Of a stretch of DNA of 64,000 nucleotides, positions 49,006 to 57,803 are shown in pieces. The notes beneath the pieces are model-generated. The model was not told where the DNA came from and did no database searches. It saw nothing but the letters and a program-made list of their open reading frames with translations. Origin of the DNA: Pseudomonas sp. H1h (lineage in GTDB: Bacteria > Pseudomonadota > Gammaproteobacteria > Pseudomonadales > Pseudomonadaceae); contig NZ_AYMJ01000011.1 in assembly GCF_000633255.1 (NCBI RefSeq), positions 204,673-268,672 on the forward strand, in the 5' to 3' direction. Both the position numbers and the translations under genes were made by a program. Position 1 is the first letter of the stretch; each line of letters starts with the position of its first letter.

Positions 49006-49836
49006 ATGCTCAGGAAAAACCACCTCATAGTCGACTCCGGCTGCACGCAGGACAACGAGCGCTGGTCGCTGTCGGCTTGCGGCCTGAATGAAGAGTCCGA
49101 AGTCGCATGGGACGGCACCCACCAACGCGAATTTGTCAGCTGCAAACGATGCCTGGCGAAAATGGCCAAGAAGCGACCGGCTCCAGAGCCATTCCACAAA
49201 GAGCGTCCCATTCTTTTCAACGGTGCGATGGTGCGCGCGATTCTGTCCGGCCAAAAGACGGTCACGCGCCGCCCGATCAAAGGGAATCAGATCCCGACCT
49301 ATATAAAATCAGATTCCGCCGAACATCAGTGGATGGCCGTGGTTCAAGATCATCCGCGCTGGGGCTTCGGTGCATTCGGTGCGACTGAGGAGGAATGCGC
49401 GGCCGAGCTGGCCATGTACGGTGGCTGTCCGTACGGGCGGCAAGGCGATCGGCTGTATGTCCGTGAAACTTTCAATCGCACCAACCCGGGTGGCGCGGAA
49501 GGCGTTTATTACTACCGCGCTGACGGGGAGTTCCCGAAGAGCATCGGCGGCGGGAAGTTCACCGATGCCGAATCATGGAAGCCTTCGATTCATATGCCGC
49601 GAGCAGCGAGCCGCATCCTGCTGGAGATCACCGACGTGCGCGTCGAGCGGTTGCACGCAATCACCGATCAACAATGCAAAGCAGAGGGTTGCGCCGGTGG
49701 GCACGGATCAATTCCAGGTTACATCTACAACGCCACGCCGCAGGAGCATTTCCGGCACATTTGGGAAAGCACGGGCGGCGACTATCACGCCAACCCTTGG
49801 GTCTGGGTCGTCGAGTTCAAGGGGGTGACGCCATGA
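49006..49836 (+). CDS. ASCH-like phage protein
   Basis: A 276-residue protein. The segment RPILFNGAMVRAILSGQKTVTRRPIKGNQ, followed by GDRLYVRETF and the C-terminal NPWVWVVEFK, has the ASCH/PUA-like look of phage proteins often labelled morphogenetic. An N-terminal extension carries C..C and CKRC, perhaps a zinc site. AAGGAA precedes the ATG. Confidence 0.68.
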   Translation: MLRKNHLIVDSGCTQDNERWSLSACGLNEESEVAWDGTHQREFVSCKRCLAKMAKKRPAPEPFHKERPILFNGAMVRAILSGQKTVTRRPIKGNQIPTYIKSDSAEHQWMAVVQDHPRWGFGAFGATEEECAAELAMYGGCPYGRQGDRLYVRETFNRTNPGGAEGVYYYRADGEFPKSIGGGKFTDAESWKPSIHMPRAASRILLEITDVRVERLHAITDQQCKAEGCAGGHGSIPGYIYNATPQEHFRHIWESTGGDYHANPWVWVVEFKGVTP

Positions 49837-49889
49837 TCTTCGCCCCGCTCTACATGGCCTACCTCATCTACAAGGGGCCGTGGCGATGA
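49833..49889 (+). CDS. possible 18-residue coupled ORF
   Basis: The frame MIFAPLYMAYLIYKGPWR has its ATG overlapping the upstream stop (ATGA) and its stop overlapping the next start (ATGA). It is a short hydrophobic peptide, too short for ordinary gene calling. It may only link translation of its neighbours. Confidence 0.4.
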   Translation: MIFAPLYMAYLIYKGPWR

Positions 49890-50362
49890 ATGCGCAAGTT
49901 CTCGATCCTTGCAGCGCCAGCCGCATGATGTGGTTCGACAAGGGTGACCAGCGCGCCTTGTTCGGCGACATTCGTGACGAGGAGCATCTGCTGTGTGATG
50001 GACGGGTGTTGAAGGTTGAGCCAGACGTGATCATGGACTTCCGCAACCTACCGTTCCCCGATGCCAGCTTCAGCATGGTCGTGTTCGATCCGCCGCACTT
50101 GGTGCGGGCCGGCCGTGAAAGTTGGCTGCGGTTGAAGTACGGAATCCTCACGGACGACTGGCGCGATGATCTTCGCCAAGGATTCGCCGAGTGTTTCCGA
50201 GTGCTGAAGCCTGGTCAGTTCCTGATCTTCAAGTGGAACGAAACCCAGATCCGTGTCAGCGAGATTCTTGCCCTGACCGATGAGCAGCCGTTGTTTGGCC
50301 ACAAGTCCGGCAAGCGCGAGAAAACGCACTGGATCACCTTCATGAAGCGGCCGGCGCCATGA
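49886..50362 (+). CDS. SAM-dependent methyltransferase-like phage protein
   Basis: A 158-residue protein. The motif VVFDPPHLV is the DPPY/DPPH signature of class I methyltransferases; MNAQVLDPCSASRMMWFD and FRNLPFPDASF fit the family, and FRVLKPGQFLIFKWNE is the following beta-strand region. It may methylate DNA or a small molecule. ATG at 49886 with AAGGGG upstream. Confidence 0.72.
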   Translation: MNAQVLDPCSASRMMWFDKGDQRALFGDIRDEEHLLCDGRVLKVEPDVIMDFRNLPFPDASFSMVVFDPPHLVRAGRESWLRLKYGILTDDWRDDLRQGFAECFRVLKPGQFLIFKWNETQIRVSEILALTDEQPLFGHKSGKREKTHWITFMKRPAP

Positions 50363-50676
50363 ACCGCATGGTCAGCGTCCGCACCGAGGAACTGGACGGC
50401 ACTGCGCTGGACTGGGCAATCAACGCGATCGAGGGTGACCAGCAGCCCGTCGCTGGCCAGCTGGATCTTTTCGCCCTGCCCGACGTCGACCAATTGATTA
50501 CGAAGTACGACGTCCGGGTCGATGTTGGCCACCGGCACCCGTGGCTGGCCGACGCCACCAACGATCCATTCAACCGCCAGCCCGGCGAAACCCGAACCAT
50601 CGCCGTGTTCCGCGCCGTGGTTTTCGCCAAATGCGGAGCCTCGGTGAGCGTGCCCGCCGAACTCATCCAGTTGTAA
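50359..50676 (+). CDS. NinX / DUF2591-like phage protein
   Basis: A 105-residue protein with the DUF2591 pattern (VRTEELDGTALDWAI at the N terminus, ATNDPFNR and AVFRAVVFAKCGASVSVP at the end), as in lambdoid NinX. Function unknown. ATGA-coupled to the methyltransferase. Confidence 0.75.
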   Translation: MNRMVSVRTEELDGTALDWAINAIEGDQQPVAGQLDLFALPDVDQLITKYDVRVDVGHRHPWLADATNDPFNRQPGETRTIAVFRAVVFAKCGASVSVPAELIQL

Positions 50677-50730
50677 AACCAAAATTGACAACTCAACAGC
50701 CTGCCGGTGTACGGCGGGCGAGGAATGACC

Positions 50731-51018
50731 GTGAGCAATGCACTTGATAACCGACCACTGCTGGTACGCCTGCAGAAACGTATTGAAAAACTCGACCCCG
50801 AAGGACATACAGGCGCAACACCGGTCGACGTCGAACTTCACCGGCAGTCAGTGGCGCTGGTGAACGAGCTGACAGCAGCGCTGAAACTCATCCGCGAGAA
50901 CCTGCGCGCCTGCCAAGCGACGATCCACTTGGCCGGCTACTTCGATCCTGCCTACGTCAACGATGCGCAGGCTGCCATGAAGGTCGCCGACGCAGTCCTT
51001 GCCAAGACCGACGCATAA
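50731..51018 (+). CDS. small helical phage protein
   Basis: A 95-residue protein; GTG at 50731 is preceded by GAGG at 7 nt, better than the ATG at 50725. Predicted helical (LLVRLQKRIEKL, LVNELTAALKLIREN). Function unknown. Confidence 0.55.
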   Translation: MSNALDNRPLLVRLQKRIEKLDPEGHTGATPVDVELHRQSVALVNELTAALKLIRENLRACQATIHLAGYFDPAYVNDAQAAMKVADAVLAKTDA

Positions 51019-51062
51019 CCCATCACCACCTTCTGCCGCCACGCGCGGCATGGAGCACCACA

Positions 51063-51305
51063 ATGGAAAACGAAATCCTCTCCGACGAGGAGTTGGCCGA
51101 ACTCACCGGCTACAAGGCCCGGGCCTACCAGCGCCGCTGGCTGATTGATCGCCAGTGGGTGTTTGTCGAAAGCCGCGGCAAGCGCCCACTGGTGGGCCGC
51201 ATGTACGCACGCATGAAGTTGGGCATGATCAGCCCCACCATCGCCGACCCATACCCGCCGCCGGCAGCGCCGGCATGGACGCCAGACTATTCGCGAGTGA
51301 ATTGA
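51063..51305 (+). CDS. excisionase-like DUF4224 protein
   Basis: An 80-residue protein: LSDEELAELTGYKARAYQRRWLIDRQWVF is the DUF4224 pattern, a short winged-helix type found directly upstream of tyrosine integrases. It probably acts as excisionase. GGAG upstream; 1 nt before the integrase gene. Confidence 0.75.
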   Translation: MENEILSDEELAELTGYKARAYQRRWLIDRQWVFVESRGKRPLVGRMYARMKLGMISPTIADPYPPPAAPAWTPDYSRVN

Positions 51306-51306
51306 T

Positions 51307-52356
51307 ATGCGCCCCCGCAAGACCGAGCATCACCACCTGCCACCTCGGATGTACAAACGATCGCGAAAACGCAAGAACGGCACCACCTGGACGGCCTACT
51401 ACTACCGCGATCTGCTCGGCAATGACATTCCGCTGGGCAAAGATCTCGACAAAGCTCGGTTGAAATGGGCCGAGTTGGAAGCCAAGGAAAAGCCGCTCGA
51501 CCTGCGCACCATGAAAGGCATCTTCGATCGGTACATCCGCGACGTGGTGCCCAAGAAAGCACCGCGCACGCAGAAGGACAACTTGGCAGAGATTAAGCAG
51601 CTGCGGCCGATGTTCGACAGCGCGCCGATTGACTCGATCACGCCAGCTACGATTGCTGGATATCGTGACGCCAGATCGGCAAAAGTCCGGGCCAACCGCG
51701 AGATCGCTACCCTCTCCCATGTTTTCAACATTGCCCGGGAGTGGGGCCTGACGACAAAGGAAAACCCCTGCCAGGGTGTGCGCAAGAACAAAGAGACGCC
51801 GAGGGACTACTACGCGAATGATGTGGTTTGGGAAGCGGTGTACAAGAAAGCAGCTCAAGAGCTGAAGGAAGCGATGGACCTGGCCTATCTGACCGGCCAA
51901 AGGCCGGCAGATGTGCTGGTTATGCGGAAGGATGATATTGAGGGCGGATATCTGACTGTTCAACAGAACAAGACGCACAAGAAGCTGCGCATTCAGATGA
52001 CGACCGCCGGAGAGGCTAACAGCCTGGGCATTTTGATCGCGGCAATCACAGAGCGAAACGCTGCTCACGTTTCGAGCTACCTGATCATCAACCGGAGCGG
52101 TAAGCGGATGACTGCGACGATGCTGAGGAAGCGATGGGACGCGGCGCGAGAGAAGGCAAAACTGGAAGCTCTTGAGCAGGGAGACGAGCTGCTGGCTAAG
52201 CGGATCGGTGAATTCCAGTTCCGGGATATTCGGCCGAAAGCGGCGTCGGAAATCAGCGATGTTGGTGACGCCAGCCTGTTGCTCGGGCACACAAAAGGCG
52301 ACATTACTGAGCGGGTTTATCGCCGTGTCGGCGCGATCGCCAAACCCTCAAAATAG
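51307..52356 (+). CDS. int: tyrosine-family integrase
   Basis: A 349-residue recombinase. An N-terminal arm-type binding domain and a SAM-like core-binding domain precede the catalytic domain: Arg in TGQRPADV, Lys in KTHKK, box II FQFRDIRPKAAS (Arg present, but the usual His of HxxR is Arg), LLGHT and the Tyr nucleophile in ERVYRR. It integrates into the tRNA-Ser gene whose 3' copy lies 124 nt downstream. Confidence 0.93.
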   Translation: MRPRKTEHHHLPPRMYKRSRKRKNGTTWTAYYYRDLLGNDIPLGKDLDKARLKWAELEAKEKPLDLRTMKGIFDRYIRDVVPKKAPRTQKDNLAEIKQLRPMFDSAPIDSITPATIAGYRDARSAKVRANREIATLSHVFNIAREWGLTTKENPCQGVRKNKETPRDYYANDVVWEAVYKKAAQELKEAMDLAYLTGQRPADVLVMRKDDIEGGYLTVQQNKTHKKLRIQMTTAGEANSLGILIAAITERNAAHVSSYLIINRSGKRMTATMLRKRWDAAREKAKLEALEQGDELLAKRIGEFQFRDIRPKAASEISDVGDASLLLGHTKGDITERVYRRVGAIAKPSK

Positions 52357-52479
52357 GCAAAAAATGCGTTCCATAACTCGAAACACGCCCCTTGTAGAAT
52401 GCGGTCTGTAGAGGTGCTGCAAAACAAAAGTATTGGAACGAAAATACGTCTGACGCCGCGTATTCTGAGGCTTTCCATA

Positions 52480-52540
52480 GCGGTCTTGAAAACCGTCGAC
52501 TGTAACAGGTCCATGAGTTCGAATCCCATCGCCTCCGCCA
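52480..52540 (+). other. attR: truncated tRNA-Ser(TGA) 3' end
   Basis: The anticodon arm with TGA (52487-52489), the long variable arm (GACTG TAA CAGGTC), the T arm and an acceptor 3' strand ending CGCCTCC-G-CCA are present. The D arm and most of the 5' half are missing, replaced by phage sequence. The T stem has an A-C mismatch (52516/52526). The intact gene should be at attL, left of the window. Confidence 0.8.
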
Positions 52541-52551
52541 TATTTGATACG

Positions 52552-52579
52552 ACAAAGCCCTGATTATTCAGGGCTTTGT
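52552..52579 (+). terminator. tRNA-Ser terminator
   Basis: ACAAAGCCCTGA TTAT TCAGGGCTTTGT, the host terminator of the tRNA gene. The remaining gap to 52981 holds only a GGCC-centred palindromic repeat and no gene that I can support. Confidence 0.75.
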
Positions 52580-52735
52580 CGTTTCTGGCATTTGGGAATT
52601 TTGCTCGTCTCACTATGGATCGTTTCCGCATCTTTTCGGCCATTTCCGCAACCCTACCTTTCAGACCGCCCTCCTCCCGTCAGTTTCAACTGCAGATTTG
52701 ATGTGACGGACGAGCTTGGAGTGTAGCGATAGGCT

Positions 52736-52751
52736 GCTTTCGGCCAACAGC
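52736..52751 (+). repeat. GGCC-centred 16-nt palindromic repeat
   Basis: GCTTTCGGCCAACAGC; the same pattern GCT-N2-YGGCCR-N2-AGC occurs at 55067, 55101 and 63646, all in host intergenic DNA. Confidence 0.5.
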
Positions 52752-52980
52752 AGCAAGTCACGAAAGGCTGCTCTCGACTAACAGTGCACCTTCTTGAGGG
52801 CAGCTACGGGCCACAAGCGCACAAATATCGTCATCATCTGGGCGCCAGAATCGAAACGTTTGCTCGAGGTAAATTCGACCTCATCAAGGCGTCATAATCC
52901 TATACCGCGTGACGCGATCCCCTTGACTATCTAAACTGCCGCAGAAGCCAAAAACCTTTGCTGCGACCGGGGCAACATCC

Positions 52981-53796
52981 ATGGACCTTCAACATCGCAA
53001 CAATGTAAAAGTCATGGGCGATGGTCCTTCAACGCTGATCTTTTCTCATGGTTTCGGCTGTGATCAGACGATGTGGCGTTATCTCGCCGAAGGCTTCAAC
53101 GATCGCTTTACAGTTGTGCTGTACGACCTGGTTGGCGCGGGCCAGTCGGACATCGAAGCCTATGATCGGGAAAAATATAACTCGCTGGACGGTTACGCCC
53201 GGGACCTGAATGAAATCATTGACCAGTATGCCCGCGGCCCCGTGATCGTTGTCGGCCATTCCGTCAGCAGCATGATCGGTGCACTGGCCGATCGTCAGGC
53301 GCCCGGAAGCGTTGCCGCCCATATAATGATCGGCCCCTCCCCCTGCTACATCGACACCGACGAATATGTGGGTGGTTTCAAGTTGGAGGACATCCACTCG
53401 CTGCTCGACACGCTAGACAGCAACTACCTGGGCTGGTCCAGCACCATGGCTCCGGTGATTATGGGCGCGCCTGGGCAACCGGCGCTGGGCGAGGAGTTGA
53501 CCAACAGTTTTTGCCGCACCGAACCCGATATCGCCAAGCAATTCGCGCGAGTGACGTTCATGTCCGACAACCGCCAGGACATCGCAGGGCTGGCAACACC
53601 CACGCTGATCCTGCAATCCACCGACGACCTGATCGCACCCACCGCCGTTGGCGACTACCTGCACGCTGTGCTGCCCAACAGCAAGCTCTGCCTGATAGCT
53701 AACGTCGGCCATTGCCCCCATATGAGCGCGCCCAGTGCATGCTCGGAGGCCATGGAGAACTTCCTGTCACCCTGGATGGGCGAACATGTCGAATGA
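52981..53796 (+). CDS. RsbQ/KAI2-like alpha/beta hydrolase
   Basis: A 271-residue hydrolase: oxyanion HGFG (23-26), nucleophile GHSVSS (Ser94), Asp in STDD (about 216) and His in VGHCPH (about 244). Sequence and length match the RsbQ family, relatives of plant KAI2/D14 butenolide receptors. In Bacillus RsbQ works with the PAS phosphatase RsbP. Here the 3' end overlaps a PAS histidine kinase gene by 11 nt, so the pair is probably one sensing unit. Confidence 0.85.
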   Translation: MDLQHRNNVKVMGDGPSTLIFSHGFGCDQTMWRYLAEGFNDRFTVVLYDLVGAGQSDIEAYDREKYNSLDGYARDLNEIIDQYARGPVIVVGHSVSSMIGALADRQAPGSVAAHIMIGPSPCYIDTDEYVGGFKLEDIHSLLDTLDSNYLGWSSTMAPVIMGAPGQPALGEELTNSFCRTEPDIAKQFARVTFMSDNRQDIAGLATPTLILQSTDDLIAPTAVGDYLHAVLPNSKLCLIANVGHCPHMSAPSACSEAMENFLSPWMGEHVE

Positions 53797-54955
53797 CCAT
53801 CAGTGGCCGCCTGATAATCAGACGCTATTCGATGAAGCCCCCTGCGGATTGGTGGTGACGAAAGAAGACGGCACGATTCTTCGTAGCAACAAGACGTTCA
53901 GCCATTCGATCGGCCTGGACGCACAGGCGATCATCGGGCGGCGTTTCCAGGACCTACTGACCATGGGCGGTCGCATTTTCCATCAAACGCATTGGTCGCC
54001 ACTGATGCAGATGCAAGGCTCCGTCGCGGAGGTAAAGCTCGATCTGGTTCACCATGACAAACACATTGTGACCATGTTGCTCAATGGCGTCCGACGCGAG
54101 CACTCCAGCGGTGTGTTTTATGAGCTGGCGCTCTTTGGCACCAAAGATCGTGACAAGTACGAGCGTGAGTTGGTCAACGCACGCAAGGCAGCCGAAAACC
54201 TGCTGCGCGAAAAAGCCGCCGCCGAAACGGCCCTCAGGCAGGCCCAGGCCGAGCTGAAAAGCGCCTACGAAAAGGCCCAGCTTCGCGCCACGTTCGCAGA
54301 GCAAATGGTCGCCATCGTCAGCCACGATCTCAAAAATCCGCTGACGGCTATCAAAATGGCCTCTGACATCTTGGCCCGAGGTGAACGCACCGCCCGGGAA
54401 ACCAAAATGCTCGGCCACATTAGTCAGTCGGCCGATCGTGCTGAACGCATGATTGCCGACCTGCTGGACCTGGCGCTAGCCAGAGTTGGGCAAGGCATTT
54501 CGATCAGTCCTTCGACGGTGGACTTGCATGCCTTCGTGGGCGCCAGCGTCGATGAATTGCGTATGGCGTTCCCCGAAGCCACGTTGATACATCGGTGCGT
54601 GGGGACAGGCAGCGCCCGTCTGGATGAGGACCGGGTGCAGCAAATTATTGGCAATCTCGTGGCTAACAGTGTGGCTTATGGTGATTTACAACAGCCGATC
54701 ACGATCACTTCATGCGTCGAGCAGGATCACACCCTTGTATCGGTACAAAACCAGGGGGCTGCCATTCCCGAGTCGTTGATGGGCGTTTTGTTTGAGCCAA
54801 TGATTCGGGGGACAGAGACAGGTAGCGATGCGCGAAGTGTGGGGCTCGGACTTTTTATCGTTCGAGAGATCGTCAGGGCGCACGACGGTTTCGTATCGGT
54901 GAATTCAACACCGGAGAGTGGCACCACCTTCACGGCAAAGTTTCCAACGCTTTGA
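53786..54955 (+). CDS. PAS domain histidine kinase
   Basis: A 389-residue cytoplasmic kinase with no membrane segment. An N-terminal PAS domain (residues about 10-120) is joined by a coiled coil (125-175) to HisKA with IVSHDLKNPLTAI (His180) and a C-terminal ATPase domain (N box GNLVANSVAYG, G box GLGLFIVREIVRAHDG). No response regulator gene is adjacent. The hydrolase encoded just upstream probably supplies or modifies the PAS ligand, as RsbQ does for RsbP. Confidence 0.88.
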   Translation: MSNDHQWPPDNQTLFDEAPCGLVVTKEDGTILRSNKTFSHSIGLDAQAIIGRRFQDLLTMGGRIFHQTHWSPLMQMQGSVAEVKLDLVHHDKHIVTMLLNGVRREHSSGVFYELALFGTKDRDKYERELVNARKAAENLLREKAAAETALRQAQAELKSAYEKAQLRATFAEQMVAIVSHDLKNPLTAIKMASDILARGERTARETKMLGHISQSADRAERMIADLLDLALARVGQGISISPSTVDLHAFVGASVDELRMAFPEATLIHRCVGTGSARLDEDRVQQIIGNLVANSVAYGDLQQPITITSCVEQDHTLVSVQNQGAAIPESLMGVLFEPMIRGTETGSDARSVGLGLFIVREIVRAHDGFVSVNSTPESGTTFTAKFPTL

Positions 54956-55066
54956 TACAAACTCATCCGCCTCAATTTCTCCCTCTATCTCCGCTAGTTT
55001 TCACGGTCGTTTCCAGTTCGTCGCGACAGACAGAAAACGGCCATAAGCGGTCAGCCCTGGCCGTCT

Positions 55067-55116
55067 GCTTTTGGCCAAAAGCGGACGTTCTAGAGCGACC
55101 GCTGTCGGCCAAAAGC
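55067..55116 (+). repeat. two GGCC-centred palindromic repeats
   Basis: GCTTTTGGCCAAAAGC (55067-55082, perfect) and GCTGTCGGCCAAAAGC (55101-55116), each followed by GGAC. The rest of the gap 54956-55447 contains only the hairpin at 55408. Confidence 0.55.
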
Positions 55117-55407
55117 GGACTTAACGTGAACCATTCTGTTCCAGCAATTTTGGGACTGAGGAGCTCTTTACCTCTTCAGATAAGCGCGACCCCTCAGCTG
55201 CTGTAGGTTCATAAGCTAGGTGATTGCTCAGGCCCCGTGAAATGGGAAGCCTAGTCATTTATTTTGTGAAGTGAAGAGGTGCTTTTCACAGAAAAGCTGA
55301 GAAAAGCCTACTTGCCTCTCACAAAAGTTGATTGGCGTAGTGAGGGCCACTTTTCTACCTTCATGACCGACGCTCAGCCGTTGACGGTACACTGTAGCGG
55401 CATGCAC

Positions 55408-55439
55408 AAGAGGTCCATAGCATTCGTATGGACCTCTTC
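55408..55439. terminator. strong hairpin downstream of PBP1A gene
   Basis: AAGAGGTCCATA GCATTCG TATGGACCTCTT, a 12-bp perfect stem. No T-tract on either strand; it may act as a transcript end or mRNA-stabilising structure. Confidence 0.5.
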
Positions 55440-55447
55440 GACCATTA

Positions 55448-57793
55448 TCAGAATAGATCCTGCAGGGTTTGCTGCGTAGGGCTAAGCGATGGGTCACTAT
55501 ACTGCGTGGTGCTCGTCGCCGGCGCACTCTCGATCTTGAATACTTCCATAGCCGTCTGCGGCCCGTCCGCCGATGCCGCCGTCCCGTCTACTGTGTTGAT
55601 CAGCCGAGTTACAACCCCATCAGGCGCAGGCTGCGAGTAAGGTGCTGTCCCGGCAAGTGCCACCTTCATGTAGTCCATCCAGATAGGCAATGCGATGGTC
55701 ACCCCCCACTCTCTCCGCCCCAAGCTTTGCGGGTTATCGAAACCTGCCCAGACACTCGTCACATAGTTGCCGTTGTACCCCGTGAACCAAGAGTCCTTGG
55801 CGTCGTTGGTAGTGCCCGTCTTGCCCGCAATATCGGGGCGATGCAGCGCGGAAGCGGCGCGACCGGTACCCCGCTTGATGACATCCTGGAGCATGCTGGT
55901 GAGTAGGTAGGTCGTACGGCTGTCAACAATCTGTTCTGCCACCGCTTCGGGTGCAGGGTTGCGGGCGCTGGGCGCGAAACGCGGGGCGGCCTCGAAGACA
56001 ACCCGGCCTGAGCGGTCTTCGACTCGGTCGATGAAAAAGGGCGTGACCTTGTAGCCGCCGTTGGCGAGCACGCTCCAGCCGCCGACCACCGCCAGGGGTG
56101 TAACGGACGCTGTGCCCAGGGCGAGGGAAAGGTTGCGCGGCATGTCGTTGGCGTCGAAACCGAAACGCGTGATGTAGTCGATGGTCGGGTCGACGCCCAT
56201 GGCTTGCAGCAGGCGGATCGAAATCATGTTTCTGGAACGATATAGCGCTTCGCGCAGGCGAATGGGGCCGAGGAAGGTGCGGTTTTCGTTCTGTGGGCGC
56301 CATGCAGGCCCCGAGTAGTCGCTGCCCAGCACAATAGGCGCGTCGTTGACGATGCTTGCCGGCGTATAGCCGTTGTCGAGCGCCGCACAGTAGATGAAGG
56401 GCTTGAAGCTTGAGCCCGGTTGTCGTTTGGCCTGTACCACGCGGTTGAAACCGCTCTGGTTGAAATCGAAGCCGCCGACAAGGGCCTTGATCGCGCCATT
56501 GTCCGGCGCTACCGACACCAGCGCGCCCTGAACGTCGGGCACCTGGCTGAAAGCGAAAGGCTGGGAGCCTGCCCGCTCAACGCGGATCACATCTCCGGGG
56601 CTGACGATGTCTGCAGGCCGTGCCGGTTGGCGGCCCAGTGCGCTGTGGTTGATGAAGGGGCGGGCCCACGCCATCGTCTGCCAGGCGACGTCATGTTGCT
56701 GGCCGGTCTGGTCGACTACGGTGATGCGGTCGGCGAAGACCTTCGTCACCGCCACAGCTTCCAAGCCGCCCAGTACCGAATATCGTTTCAACCTTTCCAG
56801 CCATGCTGGGCTCAGGCTGCCGGTGAGATGGCCTTCGGGGCCGCGATAGCCGTGGCGCTTGTCATAGGTTTTCAAACCGTTCTGTAACGCAGCGTTGGCA
56901 GCCTTCTGCAGTGTACCGGAGAGGGTCGTCACCACGCGAAAGCCCTGCGTGTAGGCGTCATCGCCGAAGCGGCTGACCAATTGGGCCCTGACCATTTCGG
57001 CTATGTAGGGGGCACTTACCTCGGGTTCAGGCGCGTGATATTGCGCGGTCACGGGCGCCTCCAGCGCGGCACGGTAGCGGGCCTCATCGATGCTTCCCAG
57101 CGCGTACATTCGCCGCAGAATCCAGTCGCGTCGTTGTTTGGCCCTAGCGGGGTTATTGATAGGGTTGAACCGTGAGGGCGCCTTTGGCAAGCCCGCGATC
57201 ATTGCGGTCTGCGCCAGGGTGAGTTGGGATACCGGCTTTCCATAATAGATCTGTGCGGCGGCTGCGATGCCATAGGCCCGCTTGCCCAGGTAGATCTTGT
57301 TGACGTAGAGGTTGAAGATTTCGTCCTTGGTCAATGTGCGTTCAATGCGCAAGGCCAGCAGTATCTCGGTCAGTTTGCGTGAGAACGTCTTCTCTTTGCT
57401 CAAGAAGAAATTCTTGGCCACCTGCATGGTGATCGTGCTGCCGCCGGAGCGCACGTGCCCGCTGCTAATCAATTCCATGGCCGCCCGCACCAGGCCTGTG
57501 GGGTCGACGCCACGGTGATGGTAGAAGTTGGCATCCTCCGCAGCCCTGAAGGCGGCCAGGAAGTCGCCCGGGATTTGTGTGGACGGCAGGGGGATACGGC
57601 GTATTTCACCAAATTCGGCGATTAGCTTTCCTTCTGCGCTGAATACCTGCAAAGGCTCTTGGAGTTGCACGGCCTTGAGGCTTTCTACATCGGGCAATTG
57701 TGGGTTGAAGTACAGATAGGTGCCGCTTGCACCAAGCACCAGCACGCTGACGAGAGCCAGTGCACACCAGCCCAGGGCCTTTAAAAGCCGCAT
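55448..57793 (-). CDS. penicillin-binding protein 1A paralog
   Basis: A 781-residue bifunctional peptidoglycan synthase. One N-terminal membrane helix is followed by the glycosyltransferase domain (EDANFYHHRGVD, GGSTITMQVAKNFFLS, RKLTEILLALRIE) and the transpeptidase domain (SSFK, SRN, KTGT). It starts at ATG 57793 with AAGGAG 5 nt upstream, 10 nt after the PBP2 gene, so the two are cotranscribed. It is in a cluster with PBP2 and PBP3 types, unlike the main ponA locus, and is probably a second copy. Confidence 0.9.
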   Translation of the reverse strand: MRLLKALGWCALALVSVLVLGASGTYLYFNPQLPDVESLKAVQLQEPLQVFSAEGKLIAEFGEIRRIPLPSTQIPGDFLAAFRAAEDANFYHHRGVDPTGLVRAAMELISSGHVRSGGSTITMQVAKNFFLSKEKTFSRKLTEILLALRIERTLTKDEIFNLYVNKIYLGKRAYGIAAAAQIYYGKPVSQLTLAQTAMIAGLPKAPSRFNPINNPARAKQRRDWILRRMYALGSIDEARYRAALEAPVTAQYHAPEPEVSAPYIAEMVRAQLVSRFGDDAYTQGFRVVTTLSGTLQKAANAALQNGLKTYDKRHGYRGPEGHLTGSLSPAWLERLKRYSVLGGLEAVAVTKVFADRITVVDQTGQQHDVAWQTMAWARPFINHSALGRQPARPADIVSPGDVIRVERAGSQPFAFSQVPDVQGALVSVAPDNGAIKALVGGFDFNQSGFNRVVQAKRQPGSSFKPFIYCAALDNGYTPASIVNDAPIVLGSDYSGPAWRPQNENRTFLGPIRLREALYRSRNMISIRLLQAMGVDPTIDYITRFGFDANDMPRNLSLALGTASVTPLAVVGGWSVLANGGYKVTPFFIDRVEDRSGRVVFEAAPRFAPSARNPAPEAVAEQIVDSRTTYLLTSMLQDVIKRGTGRAASALHRPDIAGKTGTTNDAKDSWFTGYNGNYVTSVWAGFDNPQSLGRREWGVTIALPIWMDYMKVALAGTAPYSQPAPDGVVTRLINTVDGTAASADGPQTAMEVFKIESAPATSTTQYSDPSLSPTQQTLQDLF

Positions 57794-57803
57794 TCGTTGC
57801 TCC

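Larger units (their letters stand above)
1..52540. mobile_element. lambda-like siphovirus prophage (left end outside window)
   Basis: The gene order is that of a lambdoid temperate siphovirus: tail tip, tail, head, terminase, lysis, Q-like, NinG, replication, cro/cI, pL operon, xis, int. The right end is marked by the integrase at 51307-52356 and a truncated tRNA-Ser 3' end at 52480-52540. The left end is not reached, since a tail-tip gene runs off position 1. All head and tail genes look intact, so the element may be inducible. It carries many accessory genes on the opposite strand or between terminators. Confidence 0.95.

Noticed and set aside
52441..52540. Functional tRNA-Ser gene
   Set aside because: Only the anticodon arm onward is present; the D arm and the pairing 5' acceptor strand are missing and the T stem has a mismatch.
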